Shown in pieces: positions 42,601 to 50,020 of a stretch of DNA of 64,000 bases; the stretch's first letter is position 1; each line of letters opens with the position of its first letter. This DNA is from an uncultured Muribaculaceae bacterium (GTDB taxonomy: Bacteria; Bacteroidota; Bacteroidia; Bacteroidales; Muribaculaceae). The stretch is from positions 62,001 through 126,000 of the forward strand of contig CAJTME010000008.1 in assembly GCA_910577315.1 (NCBI GenBank), given 5' to 3'. The position numbers were made by a program, and so were the translations under genes. A model generated the notes under the pieces. It did not search any database. It was not told the DNA's origin and was given only the letters and a program-made list of their open reading frames with translations.

Positions 42601-43079
42601 GCTCACCGCGCATGATTGTCGACGGGCTGGCTCCCTCCAGCATCGCCGGTTCGTGCTTTGTGTTCCAGGAAAACGGCGAGTATATCATGACCTATCCCGT
42701 GTCGAACCTTTCGGAAGGCGCGCACACCGTCGAACTGCTCCTTGCCAGCAACGCAGGCATGGCTGCCAATGCCAAGCTTGATTTCAATGTGATTACACGC
42801 TCGCTCACCCCCGAGGTAGTTGTGGCGGAATCGCCGGCCTCCACCCAGGCCACCATTGATGTTCAGGGCGCCGGCGTGGAGTATTCACGCATGCTCATCA
42901 GTGACGAACGTGGCAACACGGTGTTCAGTGTGGAAAATCCCCGTTTCCCCTATCAGTGGAACCTGAAGGATGCCGCAGGCTCGGCAGTGTCCGACGGCAC
43001 TTATAAAGTATCAGTTCTGGTTCGCAACGGCCGCTACTACGGCCACAGCGCCCAGTCGCAGATTGTAGTGCTCCGCTGA
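39639..43079 (+). CDS. second PorU/gingipain-like C25 protein
   Basis: The 1146-residue product parallels the gene at 34921. It has a signal peptide (to about residue 22), an N-terminal GNWVKIRTDKEAIYQFTYDQL...VQVYGYGA barrel, and a C25 domain (about 420-790) with YSGHGGPTS (His657) and FASCDQF (Cys687). Ig-like modules follow, and an end (YSRMLISDERGNTVF...DGTYKVSVLVRNGRYYGH) that resembles the PorU C-terminus more than a cargo tail. Either this or the first protein may be the main sortase; the other may be a surface protease or a specialised sortase. Terminator at 43106. Confidence 0.8.
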   Translation: MIRRLSLLFSLLMGLSATVSALPVSYYASSSRLAGGNWVKIRTDKEAIYQFTYDQLRGMGFSNPQKVQVYGYGALTLVGNQFSQITPDDLKPIATRHTADGRILFFGEGDVCVSGNNVNRSNAYFTYRRSQADRYSYYFLSDAEDITSLPMRAQGVQKFDKNGNPIETASHLHIDWQEDELQNPSEGGVTFHGKKYSPGDQVPFSFRIKNFQPLDSTTNFANGSFAYVFALSTPVMTSLSASASSNVDLVKTSATLNSPAVVSANSTVAYENATGWLPFTSSDSDPLQDSEVTFTVSIPTANTDKLTYTAADRVYLTYPRANVLDAEDPYLVMNLMDGRNYMGHSFVFEGVMPGDVEMWNIDTPTAINSYPPVYDAERDLTKFILDRQSFRAVAFNPTYTFPTPEVVESVEPQDLHAASTPDMLLITTAELLPYAERIAALHRTYQDMDVLVVEHNLIFNEFSSGARSSMAYRRMAKMFYDRDPKKFKHVFFFGPSSYDNRCIEVTQADRLVSHPQPDAKQSNNAILNYPIDSFFGMLNDKFSTDNSIEVEPVQVAVGRVPALNVSQAATYVDKVERYFKNPLPAKAYARTLLIGGSGDNNTHGRHQLEVRDTMSVCRKDFAHTYVSFELLPPNGVGESIIADALTEGVGYMTYSGHGGPTSINGFNVTTVKSLQYDSYPFVMFASCDQFAFDRMHGGLVEAMLFERDGGALGGFAAARSVYISYNQMSCLPTAVAYANAKPGAVYGDVFKTARNSVISGYKDGSIKINSPTIVFRNMLAYNLAGDPALPLRVPERKAAVTKMGQTGAGKLSIAPFVPTTVEGCIYGSNGAVDASFNGTAEITLYDGAHDCYIMGVKRPLGNNMIQENDTITFDNDVLSVVSAKVVNGKFSAEMSVPNPTYPDGLSRMLVTATSDDGTGAMGTMDNVKVTAYDENEAVTDFKAPVIKQFYLTDADKVPASEINGSGYVVAVIDPTAEGLNFRTGTVASSPRMIVDGLAPSSIAGSCFVFQENGEYIMTYPVSNLSEGAHTVELLLASNAGMAANAKLDFNVITRSLTPEVVVAESPASTQATIDVQGAGVEYSRMLISDERGNTVFSVENPRFPYQWNLKDAAGSAVSDGTYKVSVLVRNGRYYGHSAQSQIVVLR

Positions 43080-43105
43080 TACGGAGTGCCTCATTTAATA
43101 ATCAT

Positions 43106-43137
43106 AAAAAAACGCGGGTAATGCCCGCGTTTTTTTA
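43106..43137. terminator. bidirectional terminator
   Basis: ACGCGGG and CCCGCGT arms flanked by seven A and seven T residues, between the converging C25 gene and SUI1-type gene. Confidence 0.9.
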
Positions 43138-43159
43138 TTATTGATTGTCTATGGTCGGC

Positions 43160-43498
43160 TCAAATCCGCCGGGCTTTCATGCCCATGTCGGTCAGGGCCT
43201 TGACTACGGCGTCGGCGCGGTCGCCCTGAATCAATATTTCGCCTCCGCGCGCCGAGCCGCCGGTTCCGAGGCGGCGCTTGAGCTGCGAGGCGATTTCGGC
43301 CACTGCCTCGTCTGAAACGGTGAAGCCGGCGACGATGGTGGCGGTTTTTCCTCCGCGCCCCTTGCGCTCGACCACAACGTCGAGGCGGGCGGTTTCGGTT
43401 TCCTGGCCCGGTGCGGGCTCAGCATCCTGCGGCACATCGGCGGCGGGAGTGTCAGGCAGCAATGCCCCGAGGGCTTCTCGCCAATCCTGCTGCATCAT
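43160..43498 (-). CDS. SUI1-type translation initiation factor-like protein (YciH family)
   Basis: The 112-residue product has a variable N-terminal part and a SUI1 domain (about 37-112): VVVERKGRGGKTATIVAGF, LKRRLGTGGSARGGEILIQGD and a final KALTDMGMKARRI. Bacterial YciH proteins resemble eIF1 and can affect start-codon selection or act as stress-related translation inhibitors. It is the last gene of a five-gene minus-strand operon and overlaps the lipoprotein gene by four bases. Confidence 0.9.
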   Translation of the reverse strand: MMQQDWREALGALLPDTPAADVPQDAEPAPGQETETARLDVVVERKGRGGKTATIVAGFTVSDEAVAEIASQLKRRLGTGGSARGGEILIQGDRADAVVKALTDMGMKARRI

Positions 43499-43962
43499 AT
43501 CGAGTCGGAATGAAGTTCATCCTCCACCACGAGCGAGTCGCGCGGAATGTTAAGGTATGTGCTGACGCGGTTCAGTACGGCCAGACGGGTGGCTGCCTCG
43601 GCCGGGAGGCGGCTGATGAAGGCGTCCACCGAGTCGGCGTCGAGCTGGCGCGCGCGTCCCAGACAGCGGGCTGCGTTCGCGTCGTTCACGTCGGCCACCG
43701 TGGTGGGCTTGTTGTGGTTGGCCGCCGAGTCGAGCAGCGTGTATAGCTCGGCCAGCACGCACAGCTGCCCTACGTTTAGTTCGTTGAACTTGGCCGAGTC
43801 GGCCAGCAGTCCGTCGCACAGGTTCTGGCAGCGGCCATAGTTGAGGCTTTCATACTCGATGCGTGCGTCGGCGACGGTCTGGGCCGGAGTGCGGTCGTGG
43901 GCGCATCCCAGCACGGCGACGGCCGCCAGCATGCAGAGACATAATTTTTTCAGTGCGGTCAT
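43495..43962 (-). CDS. small helical lipoprotein, function unknown
   Basis: The 155-residue product has a lipobox (AAVAVLGCAH, Cys20) and then helical sequence with a TPR-like look: RIEYESLNYGRCQNLCDGLL, NVGQLCVLAELYTLLDSA, ARCLGRARQLDADSVDAFI. No family recognised. It overlaps ribH and the SUI1-type gene by four bases on each side, so it is certainly part of that operon. An upstream reading to 44112 is rejected because it would overlap ribH and lose the signal. Confidence 0.8.
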   Translation of the reverse strand: MTALKKLCLCMLAAVAVLGCAHDRTPAQTVADARIEYESLNYGRCQNLCDGLLADSAKFNELNVGQLCVLAELYTLLDSAANHNKPTTVADVNDANAARCLGRARQLDADSVDAFISRLPAEAATRLAVLNRVSTYLNIPRDSLVVEDELHSDSI

Positions 43963-44450
43963 AGATCTTTCACCTCTCTTGTAAACTGATACATCTTCAG
44001 GGCGGCCTCGGCGGCTTCCTCGCCCTTGTGGCCGTGCTTGCCGCCTATGCGGTCGAGCGCGTCCTGCTCGGTGTCGACAGTCAGCACCCCGAAAATGACC
44101 GGGATGTCGCACTCGGCGTTCAGGTGGGTGATGCCCTGGGTTACCGACTGGCAGACGTAGTCGAAATGGGGTGTGCCGCCACGTATCACGCAGCCGAACA
44201 CAATCACCACATCGAACGCGCCCGATTCAATCACCGACGAGGCGGCGAAAGTCAGCTCGACGGCGCCGGGCACGTGGAAAATGTCAATCATGTCGTCGTC
44301 GACGCCATGTTTTTTCAGGGTGTCGACGCAGCCGTCGGTCAGGGCCGAGGTGATGTGTCCGTTCCATTCGGCGGCGATGATGGCCACGCGCACGTCGCCG
44401 TCGACTTCCGCGTTGAACGGATTGGGTAGGTTATGAAGGTTGGATGCCAT
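43959..44450 (-). CDS. ribH: 6,7-dimethyl-8-ribityllumazine synthase
   Basis: The 163-residue product makes the lumazine precursor of riboflavin. It shows AAEWNGHITSAL, the FHVPGAVELTFAA motif, the VIRGGTPHFDYVCQSV block with the catalytic His, and PVIFGVLTVDTEQDALDR. No other rib gene is nearby; it sits between a PfkB-like gene (30 bases upstream) and a lipoprotein gene (4-base overlap). Confidence 0.96.
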   Translation of the reverse strand: MASNLHNLPNPFNAEVDGDVRVAIIAAEWNGHITSALTDGCVDTLKKHGVDDDMIDIFHVPGAVELTFAASSVIESGAFDVVIVFGCVIRGGTPHFDYVCQSVTQGITHLNAECDIPVIFGVLTVDTEQDALDRIGGKHGHKGEEAAEAALKMYQFTREVKDL

Positions 44451-44480
44451 ATTTTTTATCTTATGGGTTTTGTTTTTTAA

Positions 44481-45389
44481 TCAGATTATGCTTTTCTGCC
44501 AATCCTCGGTGAAGTTGGCGGCGGCAGCCTGGGCGGCCTTGGCTCCGGCGGTGAGCAGCATGCGGCGCAAGTCCTCGTCGGGGGTCTCGAGCCGGTCGGG
44601 AGTTATGTTTTGCTCATAAATGGCTCCGCACACTCCGGCGATTACTCCGGCGTTCCACGCCATCGTCTCGCATATGCGCTCGGGAATCTCGAGCTGCGTC
44701 ACCTCCTTCCCGCTGAAATAGTTTATGCGGCGGGTGGCGGTGTCTACGTTGATGAGCGAGCGGCAGTAGAAGTCGATGTGGTCGGCATAGACGCTGCGGT
44801 CGGGCGAGGTGCCGAATATGAGGTCGAGGTCGTTGTTGCGGGCGATGACGATGCTGGCCAGCTCGAGATTCTCGAGTATGGCGGGCATGACGCGGGTGAT
44901 GCGGCTCACCTGGGCCGACATGAATCCCGGCACGTACACCATCACGGCGCGGCGTTCGGCACAGTGGTTGAGGAAGGGCAGCATGCGGGCGCGCATGCGC
45001 TGGTCGAGGGCGTAATAGCCGCCGAACACCACCACCGAATCGTCGTCGACGCGCGGCCACACGATGTCGAACGCCTCGTCGGCATAGTTCTCATACCTGG
45101 TCACGCGGGTGGAGCCGTCGCTGGCCGTGGTGAAAATCATCAGCGGGGTCCGCCCCTCGGTGAAGCGGTCGAGCGACGATGTGTCGACTCCGGCGTCGGT
45201 GAGGTATTTCACCGCCATGTCGCCCACGGGGTCGGCCGATGCCTCCGAGGCCATCACCACCGGCAGTTTTTCCGCGGCCATCAGCGATGCCGCGCAGGCG
45301 ATGCGTCCGCCCGGCATCACGCCTGCGGGCTGTCCCTCCCTGAAAACGAGGTTGAGGGCACATTCGCCTATGCATATTATTCGTTTCAT
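44481..45389 (-). CDS. PfkB-family protein lacking the catalytic GAGD motif
   Basis: The 302-residue product has the PfkB sugar-kinase fold: ICIGECALNLVF, MPGGRIACAASLMAAEKL, DGSTRVTRYEN, and the ANxxE-like ARNNDLDLIFG. At the place of the second signature (DTTGAGDAFxAG) it reads ETMAWNAGVIAG (residues 241-252). The anion-hole glycines and the catalytic Asp (Ala247) are therefore missing. Phosphotransfer is unlikely; it may bind a sugar and act as a regulator. It follows the SIS isomerase by 42 bases and precedes ribH in the same operon. Confidence 0.82.
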   Translation of the reverse strand: MKRIICIGECALNLVFREGQPAGVMPGGRIACAASLMAAEKLPVVMASEASADPVGDMAVKYLTDAGVDTSSLDRFTEGRTPLMIFTTASDGSTRVTRYENYADEAFDIVWPRVDDDSVVVFGGYYALDQRMRARMLPFLNHCAERRAVMVYVPGFMSAQVSRITRVMPAILENLELASIVIARNNDLDLIFGTSPDRSVYADHIDFYCRSLINVDTATRRINYFSGKEVTQLEIPERICETMAWNAGVIAGVCGAIYEQNITPDRLETPDEDLRRMLLTAGAKAAQAAAANFTEDWQKSII

Positions 45390-45431
45390 GATAAGAAAGT
45401 TCTTACAGATTCTAACGTCCCGGCGGTCCGC

Positions 45432-46037
45432 TTAGTTTTTCCCGCCGGCCAGTTGCCCCAGATAACCGCCGTGGTGGCGCTTGGCGTATTCCTGGCGCGA
45501 GAAGCCTATGCGCTCCATCACGTTCACCACCAGCACGTCGCCGATGACGGTCATCATCGTGGTCGAGGTGGTTGGCGTCAGCCCCAGAGGGCACACCTCG
45601 GGCGCGCCGCCCGTGAACAGCGCCACGTCGGCCATGCGGGCCAGCGGGCTGTCGGGCTGCCCCGAAATCACAATCAGCGGCACCTGCGGGAAAAGTCCGC
45701 GCGCCAGGTTGACCAGCTCGACGATTTCGCTGGTCTTGCCCGAGTTGGAGATGAGCAGCATCACGTCGTCGGGCTGCATCACCCCCAGGTCGCCGTGCTG
45801 GGCCTCGGCGGGGTGGAGGCTGACGGCCGGGGTGCCCGTCGACGAGAACGTGGTGGCGATGTTCATCGCAATCTGGCCGGCCTTGCCCATGCCCGAAGTG
45901 ATGAGCTTGCCGCCGCGGCGGTGGACATGCTCCACAATCAGCCCGACGGCGCGTTCATATTCGTCAGTAACCGGAATTCCGGCAATCGCGCGGCTCTCAG
46001 CCTCGAGAATCGCGCGCATTGACTCTTTAACGTCCAT
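45432..46037 (-). CDS. SIS-domain sugar-phosphate isomerase, arabinose-5-phosphate isomerase type without CBS domains
   Basis: The 201-residue product is a single SIS domain: ITSGMGKAGQIAMNIATTFSSTGTPAVSLHPAEAQHGDLG, LLISNSGKTSEIVEL and LTPTTSTTMMTVIGD. These features fit KpsF/KdsD enzymes that turn ribulose-5-phosphate into arabinose-5-phosphate for Kdo synthesis. The usual pair of C-terminal CBS domains (about 120 residues) is absent, as I recall for some Bacteroides enzymes. The promoter box is at 46056-46063. It is the first gene of the operon ending with the SUI1-type gene. Confidence 0.88.
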   Translation of the reverse strand: MDVKESMRAILEAESRAIAGIPVTDEYERAVGLIVEHVHRRGGKLITSGMGKAGQIAMNIATTFSSTGTPAVSLHPAEAQHGDLGVMQPDDVMLLISNSGKTSEIVELVNLARGLFPQVPLIVISGQPDSPLARMADVALFTGGAPEVCPLGLTPTTSTTMMTVIGDVLVVNVMERIGFSRQEYAKRHHGGYLGQLAGGKN

Positions 46038-46055
46038 AGTTCTAAAATTACAAGG

Positions 46056-46063
46056 CAAAGTTA
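46056..46063 (-). promoter_or_regulatory. -7 box for the SIS isomerase operon
   Basis: TAACTTTG on the minus strand, 18 bases before the ATG at 46037. Confidence 0.6.
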
Positions 46064-46145
46064 GCGAAAAAAGCCGAGAAACCGCCTCGCCAACGATAAA
46101 AATCAGCGGCCTGCGGCGTAAGTCGGTACGGGGTGGGGGACGGTA

Positions 46146-46177
46146 TTTTGAATTGCGGAATTTTTTCATTAATTTTG
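46146..46177 (+). promoter_or_regulatory. purB promoter
   Basis: TTTTG (46146-46150), 19-base spacer, TAATTTTG (46170-46177); the ATG follows 28 bases later. Confidence 0.7.
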
Positions 46178-46205
46178 TGGCCTGAAACTCATAATCGTTT
46201 CCCCT

Positions 46206-47549
46206 ATGGAATTGACTTCTCTTACTGCCATCTCGCCCGTCGACGGGCGCTACCGGTCGAAGTGCGAGCACCTCGACGAGTATTTTTCGGAATTCGGACT
46301 TATCCGCTACCGCGTGAAGGTCGAGGTCGAGTATTTCATCGCCCTGTGCGAGATTCCCCTGCCGCAGCTCAAGGACGTGCCCGCCGCGTCTCTGGAAAAG
46401 CTGCGCGACATCTATCATGACTTTTCCCTGGCCGACGCCTCGCGCATCAAGGAAATCGAGGCCACGACCAACCACGACGTCAAGGCCGTGGAATATTTCC
46501 TGAAAGAGAAGTTCGACGCCATGGGCCTCGACCGGTTCAAGGAATTCATACACTTCGGCCTCACCTCTCAGGACATCAACAACACCTCGGTGCCGATGTC
46601 GGTGCTCGACGCGCTGCAGGACGTCTACATGCCGGCCCTTCAGGAGCTGTGCGACAAAATCGACGCCCTCGCCGAGGAATGGCAGGACGTGGCCATGCTG
46701 GCCCGCACCCACGGCCAGCCCGCCTCGCCCACACGCCTGGGCAAGGAACTCGAGGTGTTCACCTACCGCATCGCCGAGCAGAGCGAACTTCTCGCCGCAA
46801 CCCCGTTCTCGGGTAAGTTCGGCGGCGCCACCGGCAATTTCAACGCCCACCACGTCGCATATCCCGACATCGACTGGCAGGAATTCGGCGCGAATTTCCT
46901 GCGCGAGCGCCTCGGCATCGACCGCGAGGAATTCACCACCCAGATTTCAAACTACGACAACCTGGCCGGCGTGTTCGACGCCCTGCGCCGCATCAACACC
47001 ATCATCCTCGACCTCGACCGCGACATCTGGATGTATATCTCGATGAACTACTTCAAGCAGCGCATCAAGGCCGGCGAGGTGGGTTCGTCGGCAATGCCCC
47101 ACAAGGTGAACCCCATCGACTTCGAGAACTCGGAGGGCAACCTTGGCATCGCCAACGCCATCCTCGGCCACCTGGCCGCCAAGCTGCCCGTGTCGCGCCT
47201 CCAGCGTGACCTCACCGACTCGACCGTCCTGCGCAACATCGGCGTGCCCCTGGCCCACACCCTCATCGCAATCGCCTCAACCCTCAAGGGCCTCAACAAG
47301 CTGCTGCTCAACCGCGCGGCCATCGACGCCGACCTCGAGGCAAACTGGGCCGTGGTTGCCGAAGGCATCCAGACCATCCTCCGCCGCGAGGGCTATCCCA
47401 AACCCTACGAGACCCTCAAGCAACTCACCCGCACCAACGAGGCCATCACCGCCGATAGCATCGCCCGCTTCATCGACACACTCGACGTGACCGACGCCGT
47501 CCGTGCCGAGCTCCGCGCCCTGTCGCCCGCGACATACACCGGCATGTAA
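46206..47549 (+). CDS. purB: adenylosuccinate lyase
   Basis: The 447-residue enzyme acts twice in purine synthesis, cleaving SAICAR and adenylosuccinate to release fumarate. It has SPVDGRYRSKCEHL at the N-terminus, HFGLTSQDINNTS, ARTHGQPASPTRLGKEL (catalytic His region) and the signature GSSAMPHKVNPIDFENSEG. The length is that of the E. coli-type enzyme. It is monocistronic, with a hairpin at 47571. Confidence 0.96.
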   Translation: MELTSLTAISPVDGRYRSKCEHLDEYFSEFGLIRYRVKVEVEYFIALCEIPLPQLKDVPAASLEKLRDIYHDFSLADASRIKEIEATTNHDVKAVEYFLKEKFDAMGLDRFKEFIHFGLTSQDINNTSVPMSVLDALQDVYMPALQELCDKIDALAEEWQDVAMLARTHGQPASPTRLGKELEVFTYRIAEQSELLAATPFSGKFGGATGNFNAHHVAYPDIDWQEFGANFLRERLGIDREEFTTQISNYDNLAGVFDALRRINTIILDLDRDIWMYISMNYFKQRIKAGEVGSSAMPHKVNPIDFENSEGNLGIANAILGHLAAKLPVSRLQRDLTDSTVLRNIGVPLAHTLIAIASTLKGLNKLLLNRAAIDADLEANWAVVAEGIQTILRREGYPKPYETLKQLTRTNEAITADSIARFIDTLDVTDAVRAELRALSPATYTGM

Positions 47550-47570
47550 CTGCCGCCCGCATAAACAACC

Positions 47571-47605
47571 GGCGCCCGGGATTTCCGATTGAAATCCCGG
47601 GCGCC
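47571..47605. terminator. GC-rich hairpin between purB and the converging secreted-protein gene
   Basis: A perfect 15-bp stem with a 5-base loop. T-tracts on both sides are poor, so efficiency is uncertain. Confidence 0.65.
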
Positions 47606-47624
47606 GTGCGTTAGTGGGGAGGTA

Positions 47625-49871
47625 CTACCTTACCACCGTCTTTGATGCGGAGGTGCCGGAGACTACAATATAGAGGCCGGCGGGCAGCTGGGCCACACGC
47701 TCAGGGGCGATGCCGCGTGCGACGGCCGTGCCCGAGGGGGTGAACACGTCGACCGTGGACGGCGCGTCGACCGTGACGGAGGTCACGCCGTTTTGCGATG
47801 CCGAGGCAATCTCGACATTGTCGACGGCAAGCACGCCCGACTTGCGGCCCAGGAAGCTCCAGCGCACCCTCACGGTGTTGCCGGCAAAGTCGCTTAGGTC
47901 AACTTCGACATTCCCGTTGTCAACGAGGGCCACGTTCTCGAGCTCGATCCATGTCGTCCCGTTGTTGCCGGTGGCCGACAGCTGGGCCTGTGCTGCACCG
48001 CTCGGGCCCGGCAGTTCGTCCAGGTAGAACTGGTCGTATTTAAGGATGGCGCCGTCTTCCCCGACTTCAAATGCGGGGGTGATGAGGTGGCTTTCGAGCT
48101 TGTTCATGCCGGCGGCGATGCCGCTGACCGACGCGAAGCCGCCGCTGACACCCATCCCGGCGGGGACTTCGATGCCAAACCAGTTGTCGAAACGCCATGA
48201 ATACATGTCCTTTACCGTTCCGTTGGGGTCGACGAGCTCGGTCTCCCAGTTGGCGGGCAGGTGGCCGTTGTCAAAGGTTTCCTTAAACGGCAGCGTGGCC
48301 GAGGCCGTGCGGTTGCCGGGAGCGGGCTGCGATGCGGGCAGCGACACCTGGCCGTCGGCATATATGGCATGCACGTGATAGCTATACAGTCCCTCGGGCG
48401 CGTCAGCGTCGGTGAACGAGAGTTCCGGTGTACGCTCTGAGAGGGCGACATCGCCGCGGTAGACGCTGTATGCCACCGGTGCCGGCTCAACGTCCCGGGG
48501 AGCGTCCCACTCGATGACATGGCCGGTGCCCGAGGCGGTCACGCGCAGGTTGCCGACGCCCATCACCGTGCCCGGGGCGGCCGAGGCGCTCACGCGGGCC
48601 GACACACCCTCGGGGTAGGCATACACCGCCTCAACCTCAAAATTGTAGAGGCCCTTGTAGAGGCCCGTCTGTCCCATCGAGAGCTCCTCGGCCGGGTCGA
48701 GCCAGCCAAGCGACTTACCGTTGAGATAGACCACATAGTGAGACGGCTGCAGGTCGCCTTCGGGGGCCTCCCACGCGACGCTTACGGCGTATCGGTCGGC
48801 ACCCGACGGTTCGTAGCTTGCCTTGGGGTTGCGCGGGGCGGCGAATTCAAATTCGGTCACGTCGACCATCACCGAGGCGGCCTCATACTCGCGGTTTTCG
48901 GCCTCGTTCCACGCCATGACGCGATATTCATACATGCCGGGGTCTTTTGCGGAATATTCCGTGAAATGGCGGGCCTTCAGGTAATCGGCCACCATCATGT
49001 TGACGGCATATATGCGGAAGGTTGTCAGGCCGTTGTTCAGCCATTCCGACGGCTCGCGGCGGGGCGCTTTTTCGGCACCGGCGGCGGGCTTGAACCCGCG
49101 CATCAGCGCCAGGTCGCGTGGCGCGGCTTTCCGAGCCTCTGATTTCCGGGCAGTGGCCTTCAGGTTTGTAAGGACTTTTTCGTCAGCGCTGAGAAATTCC
49201 ACGTCGTCAACCATCCACAGGAAGTAGAGGCTGGTCAGCTCGTCGCTGACGGCGTTGAAGGCCACCAGGGTGTTGTCGTCGGTGGGTTCGCCCAGGAACA
49301 GCGATGCCTGCTGCACGGCGTCAACATCGCCCATGTCCCAGCGGCCATCCCACAGTTCGGTCCACGTCGCGCCGTTGTCGCGGCTGATGTGCACGTAGTA
49401 ATGGTCGGGGAAATCGCGGAAGCCGCCCACCTCGAGCAGCTCAGGATGCAGGTAATACCAGAAATCCATGTACACCGCGCCGGCTCCCGGCTTCAGCACC
49501 AGCCATTCGTCCTGATGGTTGGCGGGGTCGGCCTCGGTCTCGGAGCCCATCATCAGCATGGCAACATAGTCACCCGAGTGGGCGAATGTTTCTTCGGCGC
49601 CTTCAAAACTGTATGTGATCCAGTTACATTCCGGCTCGGGGTGAGTGGTCTTGATTTCGCAGTTTTCAGGGAAATCGTCTCCTTCGAATCCGAACGCCGA
49701 CACCGTTTGGCCGGCATTTCCCCATTCCCAGGAGAGATCCACAACGATTCCGCTGCATTTTGCCGAGAGATTGCCGGGCGCGACGGGCGTGAACGCATGC
49801 GCCTGTCCGCAAATGGCCATAGCCGCCATCAGCGGGAGGCATCTGCCTTTCAGGTAATAGTTTTTGCTCAT
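47625..49871 (-). CDS. large secreted protein with cleaved-adhesin/FN3 modules and T9SS tail
   Basis: The 748-residue product has a signal peptide (cleavage near QAHA, residue 26). A jelly-roll cleaved-adhesin-like domain (about 45-230: EWLVLKPGAGAVYMDFWYYL, SRDNGATWTELWDG, WMVDDVEFL) is followed by FN3 modules (about 335-520). A second jelly-roll-like domain (about 530-690, ILKYDQFYLDELPG) and the sorting tail (FTPSGTAVARG...LPAGLYIVVSG...KTVVR) complete it. No catalytic motif is visible; it is likely a surface or secreted adhesin. The promoter box is at 49909-49916, divergent from the COG0523 gene. Confidence 0.85.
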   Translation of the reverse strand: MSKNYYLKGRCLPLMAAMAICGQAHAFTPVAPGNLSAKCSGIVVDLSWEWGNAGQTVSAFGFEGDDFPENCEIKTTHPEPECNWITYSFEGAEETFAHSGDYVAMLMMGSETEADPANHQDEWLVLKPGAGAVYMDFWYYLHPELLEVGGFRDFPDHYYVHISRDNGATWTELWDGRWDMGDVDAVQQASLFLGEPTDDNTLVAFNAVSDELTSLYFLWMVDDVEFLSADEKVLTNLKATARKSEARKAAPRDLALMRGFKPAAGAEKAPRREPSEWLNNGLTTFRIYAVNMMVADYLKARHFTEYSAKDPGMYEYRVMAWNEAENREYEAASVMVDVTEFEFAAPRNPKASYEPSGADRYAVSVAWEAPEGDLQPSHYVVYLNGKSLGWLDPAEELSMGQTGLYKGLYNFEVEAVYAYPEGVSARVSASAAPGTVMGVGNLRVTASGTGHVIEWDAPRDVEPAPVAYSVYRGDVALSERTPELSFTDADAPEGLYSYHVHAIYADGQVSLPASQPAPGNRTASATLPFKETFDNGHLPANWETELVDPNGTVKDMYSWRFDNWFGIEVPAGMGVSGGFASVSGIAAGMNKLESHLITPAFEVGEDGAILKYDQFYLDELPGPSGAAQAQLSATGNNGTTWIELENVALVDNGNVEVDLSDFAGNTVRVRWSFLGRKSGVLAVDNVEIASASQNGVTSVTVDAPSTVDVFTPSGTAVARGIAPERVAQLPAGLYIVVSGTSASKTVVR

Positions 49872-49908
49872 AAGATAGGATTTGTTAGAAAATATTTAAC
49901 ACACATCG

Positions 49909-49916
49909 CAAAGATA
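49909..49916 (-). promoter_or_regulatory. -7 box for the 748-residue secreted protein
   Basis: TATCTTTG on the minus strand, 37 bases before the ATG at 49871. Confidence 0.55.
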
Positions 49917-49968
49917 TTCACAAAATACGGAATTTCCAAATGTAGTGCGGCTTATTGAAGAAAATAAG

Positions 49969-49976
49969 TAACTTTG
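49969..49976 (+). promoter_or_regulatory. -7 box for the COG0523 GTPase
   Basis: TAACTTTG on the plus strand, 44 bases before the ATG at 50021. I did not recognise a Zur-type operator in the 149-base divergent region. Confidence 0.6.
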
Positions 49977-50020
49977 CATAAAAAAGTGGCGGACATGGGC
50001 CGCCACATTCCTGACAAGCT

